A stretch of DNA of 64,000 nucleotides from Lumnitzera littorea (taxonomy: Eukaryota > Streptophyta > Magnoliopsida > Myrtales > Combretaceae): the NCBI GenBank assembly GCA_024138015.1, contig JAMXBB010000002.1, positions 48,193,473 through 48,257,472 of the forward strand, in the 5' to 3' direction. How positions within the stretch are numbered: the first letter of the stretch is position 1; the number at the start of each line of letters is the position of its first letter. The notes under the pieces were generated by a model, which saw nothing but the letters and a program-made list of their open reading frames with translations, searched no databases and was not told where the DNA came from. Positions 59,027-64,000 of the stretch are shown here, piece after piece. The position numbers and the translations under genes were made by a program.

Positions 59027-60477
59027 TTGCGTCCCACTTCTCCTTCTTCTTCTTCCTCTCTTTCCTTTCTCTCTTTAACCATACCCATCAATCGTCATGC
59101 TGCCATACACCATTCACATGCCTCCATCATCACACTAACCTCTATTACCTACACTTGCCCTACTATCCTATCTACTTTTACTTATATCCACACTGTCCAC
59201 TCTCTTCCTCACCAGCCATGCCCATATACATCTATACCTCTTTAACTACTCATGTCACTGTGCATTGCTCGTGGACTCGTACCCCTGACCTATGACCGTC
59301 AACTTTTTTCATCATGCCATCATGCTCAACGATTTAATAAGTTTGCCAACCTTGAAATCGATACTGGTATCTTCTATCCCTTGGAGGTGCTTGAGGAGTT
59401 TTGCATTGCAGTTTTTCTTGGCATCATCACCAATCATGTCCTTGATATTCTTCAGCTTCTTAATGAGGTACATGATGATGCACTTAAATATTTTTATTGT
59501 AATATGTCAGACTCTCTAGACAATCAAGGTCGGCCAAAATTAAAAATGAATCCAAGTGATGAAATTCATCATTGTGTCCTTTACACTTATGTTTATGGTA
59601 CCTTAATCACTATTACCCTTAAGGATATTTATAGCCTTATTAACATTGCTATTGGAGGAACTGACGTAAATGTCAATTATTATGGGGCCAAATTCTATGA
59701 AAGAGTGTTCAGATATAAAGGTATTAGCAGAAATTGGGGCAAGCCAAGAAATTTAGCAACCATTCGATTGGATCTTAGGACCAAAATCCTCTATCATATT
59801 GTAATTCATAGCTATTGCCTTCATCGGGGCTAGCAATCCAATGTCACACTTCAAGACTTATGGATCTTATATTATTTGATCGTGAATAACCAAATTGACT
59901 TCTTCAGTATTGTTGTTCAGTGCTTTAAACATGTTACCAATAACCCATCTTAAGTTTTCCTTTAGTTTGGGCGATTGGGTACACAACTGCTTATCAGAAA
60001 GGGTATTCAATTTCCTTCCCCTCTACAAGTTACTCGAGTAAAGCACCTTGAGTTGATTGATATTTGTAGAGGTATCTAGAAGAAATCGGGGAATAATTGG
60101 GTTAGGAGAAAAGATCTTCCTCCTCTTGATCTTAGCTCTGAGAGCTGTCTACGAGATCTTATTACTTCTTCTGATGGGCTAGGTAATCTTAATACTCATG
60201 TTAGTGCTACTCCAAGCTGTGTTGCTACTCCTCCACTTGAGGGATCTTCTTATTAGCCTCCAACTGACTATGGGTTCCCCTCTTTTAATCTAACTGCTCC
60301 TTTAGCTTCTCAACATCCTTTTTATTAATACTTAGAGATGCGCTATAATCAACTTCAAGAGGACATTCATGATAATTTACACAGTGGGTTTAAGGGGCTT
60401 TATAACCATTTCTAGCTAAACTACCATTGCCCATCTTGCCCTTTTCCTCCTCTAGCTTAGGACAATGATCCTCTTGC
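59027..60477 (+). pseudogene. SIRE-like ORF3, plant 'putative transposon protein' family
   Basis: One frame runs from about 59027 to 60477, broken by TAA at 59243, TAG at 59831 and later stops. The best part (59252-59833) reads RFNKFANLEIDTGIFYPLEV, then LLNEVHDDALKYFYCNMSDS and VYGTLITITLKDIYSLINIA. This is the layout of the plant family Transposase_32, typical of a late ORF in SIRE and other elements: F...YANL, then a (V)RG..I..t...I..ll.i. block. The position after pol is the env-like one. The real role is unknown; there is no signal peptide or membrane helix in the best-kept part. The C-terminal part is Pro/Ser-rich (SCVATPPLEGSS). Confidence 0.6.
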
Positions 60478-60762
60478 CACTTAGTCATGTCTTCAGCTTT
60501 TTATCCTTTTTCTATTTAGGGACTTGGTCTTTGACCACTCTTTCATTTTGTTGTTATCTTGTAAACTTTGGTCCTTAATGGGTTGCTCTTTATGTTGAAT
60601 GTTTGTGATTTTTTTTTTTTTGCTATTTGTCGCACTCTTGCTCTCAATTGATCTTGTTTTGCTATGCTGGTTGTTTTATTGCTCTTTTCAAGCTTTGTGT
60701 ATCCTTGATCTTTGTCTTCTTATAAGGGGCATATTATTTAGTATAAGCTAGAACTCTACCGA

Positions 60763-61236
60763 ATTGGGAAGAAAGGGGGGGGGGGGGGGGGGGGGNNNNN
60801 NNNNNNNNNNNNNNNNNNNNNNNNNNNNNNNNNNNNNNNNNNNNNNNNNNNNNNNNNNNNNNNNNNNNNNNNNNNNNNNNNNNNNNNNNNNNNNNNNNNN
60901 NNNNNNNNNNNNNNNNNNNNNNNNNNNNNNNNNNNNNNNNNNNNNNNNNNNNNNNNNNNNNNNNNNNNNNNNNNNNNNNNNNNNNNNNNNNNNNNNNNNN
61001 NNNNNNNNNNNNNNNNNNNNNNNNNNNNNNNNNNNNNNNNNNNNNNNNNNNNNNNNNNNNNNNNNNNNNNNNNNNNNNNNNNNNNNNNNNNNNNNNNNNN
61101 NNNNNNNNNNNNNNNNNNNNNNNNNNNNNNNNNNNNNNNNNNNNNNNNNNNNNNNNNNNNNNNNNNNNNNNNNNNNTTATTTAGGTAGAAGCTAGGACTC
61201 TAAGGGAGGGGGAAGGGGGGGGGGGGGGGGGGGGGG
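60763..61236. other. 381-N assembly gap flanked by poly-G runs
   Basis: Ns at 60796-61176. The left flank ends in an about 19-G run; the right flank has a 22-G run at 61215-61236. Both runs are preceded by a similar phrase ('aagctag.actcta', then 'gggaag'). The gap sits between ORF3 and the purine tract. The long open frame that crosses it is an artefact of Ns. Confidence 0.9.
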
Positions 61237-61518
61237 TAGGTTTAATTCAAATCAGTAGTCTAAAAGTTAAAAATTGCCTAAATTGGATTTTTTTATTGAT
61301 TGGTTAATTATAAGTTAATTGGGTAATGGTCATCTCCTTTTAACCTTTACATATATATATTATAGCATTTGCAAAGTTATTATATCCATTATATTGAGTC
61401 ATCATGAAAAAGATCAATTCTCATCCTTTTGCTCAATCTTATTCAATTATTGATCATCTTAAATTCCCATGATAAATTGAGGGGGAGCACTTAGACATTT
61501 AATAGATTTGTCCTCATT

Positions 61519-61532
61519 AAAAAGGAGGAGAT
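61519..61532 (+). other. Polypurine tract of the SIRE-like element
   Basis: AAAAAGGAGGAGAT directly precedes the 3' LTR start TGTTGAACCTAAG. Another purine run, GAGGGGGAG, is at 61479-61487. Confidence 0.6.
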
Positions 61533-62559
61533 TGTTGAACCTAAGTTTTATTAATTGATTTTGATGAGAACAAAAAGTACATATCTAAACTTTTTTTTAA
61601 CCAAACAAGTGGATAACTAAACTAAGTATTATTTATTCATATTGAGGTAATTAAATAAAATCGATTAATTTTCTTAAAGAATAAACATATCAATTATTCC
61701 TACAAGAAATTTAATCTTTTAAATGGTGATCAAATGATCTTGAAGTTAGATTGCAAAGTATATTTGTTTGTTATGCATTAAAAGAATATTTAAGTGATAT
61801 TTTGGCCTACCAGGTTGACATCTCAATGATGAACCGAGTTGACTGTATAAAGCCCTGAAAAACACTCATTGGCTTGAAGGAGCTAGCATGTTGATGTTCA
61901 TGTCGGTAAAGTATTTTGTTACTGGCTAGCCAGTAGTATAAGGAGCCGACATGCCGATAAGTCTGATTTAAGTAGCCGTTGAAGCATTTAATGCGCGATA
62001 ATGGGAAGAATTCAATGATTTGATATAAAAGCTCAACAACCCGACTAAATGCAATTAAGATCTAATATTCTACTACAATTAAAAAGACATTCTCTTACGT
62101 TCTTGAGTTTATTTGCTTCTCTTTGGTCTCTTGCACACTTATTTGCTATCAAACAAAAAGAAACATAGTTGTGGTGCTTGAAAGTCCTTAAATTTGTAAT
62201 CTTGATTGAAGAAAGTGAAATACTTGAGTTAGTTATGTGTAAAAGATATTGTATAAGCTTGTGTAGCTCTTGGAGCATTGAGTTATGAAATGAATAAAGT
62301 GAAGTGAAGTCCTTAGTTAGAGGCATTGTGAGTCCATAAAGATTAGGAAGCAGTCTAAACTCTACGTTATATCCGGGCTTGAATTTCCCTATCCTTATCT
62401 CATTTAATTTCTATACTTATTATTGTTTTATTTTTTCTTTGACTACTCTTATTATTGCATTTATTTGGTTATATTGAAAAGAATTGCATATTGTCTTAGA
62501 ACTCAATTCACCCTATCCTCCCCTCCACTCCTCTTGAGTTTAGCTTAGTGTTTTTTACA
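61533..62559 (+). repeat. 3' LTR of the SIRE-like element, 1027 bp
   Basis: TGTTGAACCTAAGTTTT... to ...GTGTTTTTTACA. Its last 260 bases match 52650-52906 and the left copia LTR at 1261. An ATAATAATAAT run follows, so the target duplication cannot be read; the 5' end that would confirm it is missing. Confidence 0.75.
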
Positions 62560-62739
62560 ATAATAATAATAATAATTGGTGTAATGGATTCTACACATAA
62601 TATTGTACACATGGTGATGCTACATTGGCGAGGTTGTTAGAAGCTGTGAATAAAAAGAATGGACAACTAGCTTGTCCAAGCAAAGATGGCTTAGTTAGTT
62701 TGGAGTTTCTTTTTCTCAGCTTCTCAGCAAGGAACATAC
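62560..62739. other. Short stretch between two elements
   Basis: An ATA run then unremarkable sequence; no gene. Confidence 0.4.
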
Positions 62740-64000
62740 CGAGTAATTAATCGACTCGGGCACGAGTGAGTAATCTTTAATTTGGCGTACTATAGAAAGA
62801 TGAGTACCCATATAGCTCGGCATGAAGGGTGACTCAGCAAGGAAGTATTCGACCTCGGTGGGAGTCGGTTGGAACAGAAGGATTGGTCATACCAGTCCCT
62901 TTAGTCTTAGGGCTTGACTATGGGTTAGGGGTCCGATAACCTGATTTCCATCGTTCCCTCTAGGTTGTTTTGAATTTAGGATCAAATCTAAATGGTCTTT
63001 GCTTAGTTCTCCATCACAGTGATATGGATTGAGGTTGACAATGTTAAATGCTTCAGAAACCCCATAATCCTTAGGCTAATCCTTGGGCAAATCCAATCTG
63101 TAGCCATTATCATTGATCTTCTACAGGATTCTGAAAGGTCCTTCTACTCTTGCGGATAATTTGTTTCTCCTCTTGTTCGAGAACTATTCCTTGTTGAAGT
63201 GCAACTACACTAAGTCTCTAAGCTAAAATTGTTTAACTGTTTTACCTTTGGTCTTTTCTCGCATTCTTCTAGTAGCTTGGTCGATGTACCAAATGACCTT
63301 TTTATATATTTGCTAAAGGGATTATGCTCCGGTCGAAGCATCAGGGTCCTCTTGTACGGATATTGGTATAGAGGTGTGGTCAAGGGGTAACTAAGGATTG
63401 AACCCATAGACCACCTTGAAGGGAGTCTACTTAGTGGTGTCATGTACTATTCAGTTGTCGATGAACTCGACTACTGGCAAGCAAACGTCTTAATCAGCTA
63501 AGTTCTTGCCTACTACAACTCGGAGCAGTGACCTCAAAGTACGATTTACCACCTCTGTTTGGCCATCAATTTGGGCGTAACATGAGGTACTGAAGAATAA
63601 ATTGGTTCCCTGCTGACACCATAAGGTTCTCCAGAAATGGCTCAAGAACTTTAAGTCTCTATCAAAGATTATACTTCTCGACACTCTGTATATTTACACA
63701 ATCTCCTGCAAGAAAAGAGAAGCAATTGCTGAAGCGTCGTTAATCTTGGTGCAGGGTACGAAGTGTGCCATCTTACTAAACCTATCCACAATAAACATTA
63801 TAAAATCTTTACCTCGGGTAGTTTTTGGCAGTTTGAGAACAAAGTCCATGCTCAATTCAGTCCACGGCTTCATTAGAATAGGTAGGGGTATTACTCTCCT
63901 TTACTCAACTCAGCACTTAGCCTTCTTGCACACGGCATAACTTTTGACAACTCAGTACAGATCTCTCCTCATTCTTAGCCAAAAGAATCAACCATGTAAT
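62740..64000 (-). pseudogene. Ty3-gypsy integrase and C-terminus (chromovirus-like), continues past the window
   Basis: The minus strand has, from 64000 down: an AVCKKAKC finger end, WTELSMDFVLKLPK (first Asp), GKDFIMFIVDRFSKMAHFVP, FDRDLKFLSHFWRTLW (second Asp), QIDGQTEVVNRTL (Glu, 35 residues on). The integrase C-terminal part follows (PFKVVYGFNP; RNKLSARVEGPFRIL; DYGVSEAFNIVNLNPYHCD). The DDE triad is kept, but stops occur after LAD, in IDN-stop-IVHDTT and further on, and the frame shifts near 63450. The order and wording are those of plant Ty3-gypsy pol. The LTR is not in the window or not recognisable beyond 62740. Confidence 0.75.

Larger units (their letters stand above)
52650..62559 (+). 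mobile_element. SIRE-like Ty1-copia retrotransposon, decayed
   Basis: A 9.9 kb plus-strand element: 5' LTR remnant (to 52906), Met-type primer site, gag (52964-), protease-integrase-RT-RNase H (about 54710-57729), a 1.3 kb spacer, a third ORF (59027-60477), an N gap inside poly-G, a purine tract, and a 1027-bp 3' LTR (61533-62559). Pol order PR-INT-RT-RH makes it copia. The extra ORF after pol is the mark of the SIRE/Maximus group. All ORFs carry stops and several catalytic residues are lost. It is the same family as the element at 1-2125. Confidence 0.8.

Noticed and set aside
60764..61195. A 143-codon open frame
   Set aside because: It is glycine from poly-G plus translated Ns; it has no sequence content.

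Overview
The window is plant nuclear DNA: AT-rich, with long non-coding stretches, a wall-associated-kinase-like (WAKL) receptor locus with plant exon structure, and nested plant LTR retrotransposons (Ty1-copia SIRE-like, Ty3-gypsy Tat-like, a chromovirus-like integrase). A dicot is likely; the species cannot be told from the sequence. There are no bacterial genes, operons or CRISPR. The assembly is draft quality, with a 381-N gap between two poly-G runs at 60796-61176 and a lone N at 15814.

Layout. 1-2125: the 5' end of a decayed copia element on the minus strand (gag relic, primer site, LTR). 2485-13947: a large non-autonomous Tat-like element with 2.6-2.7 kb LTRs, a clean GTACT target duplication, no gag-pol, and about 2.4 kb of internal tandem arrays (periods 88, 40, 86 and 84 bp). 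13953-17560: AT-rich DNA with TA/TATACA microsatellites. 17560-45530: a WAKL locus on the minus strand. A broken copy (WAKL1) has its kinase and EGF exons at 18.1-19.2 kb and a relic of its extracellular exon at 36.8-37.2 kb. Between them lie a MITE that contains a fragment of organellar 23S-type rRNA, an LTR relic, and a 13.7 kb insertion at 22903-36623. A second copy (WAKL2, 39517-42295) is complete in three exons except for one in-frame stop.

The 13.7 kb insertion is a tandem LTR-internal-LTR-internal-LTR-internal-LTR concatemer of a roughly 1.28 kb unit, flanked by one ATTAT target duplication. Its last LTR was later split by a minus-strand Tat-like element (26913-36369) that has gag, protease, RT and RNase H relics, a truncated integrase, an antisense ORF relic and equal 642-bp LTRs.

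45531-52649 holds nothing I can name as a gene. 52650-62559 is a second copy of the SIRE-like copia family on the plus strand: gag, pol, and a third ORF in the env-like position resembling the plant 'putative transposon protein' family. 62740-64000 is the integrase end of a minus-strand Ty3-gypsy element running off the window.

The only host genes I can support are the two WAKL copies. They probably encoded plasma-membrane receptors that bind wall pectin and signal through a cytoplasmic Ser/Thr kinase. The rest is mobile-element sequence at different stages of decay, and its nesting gives a relative order of insertion.
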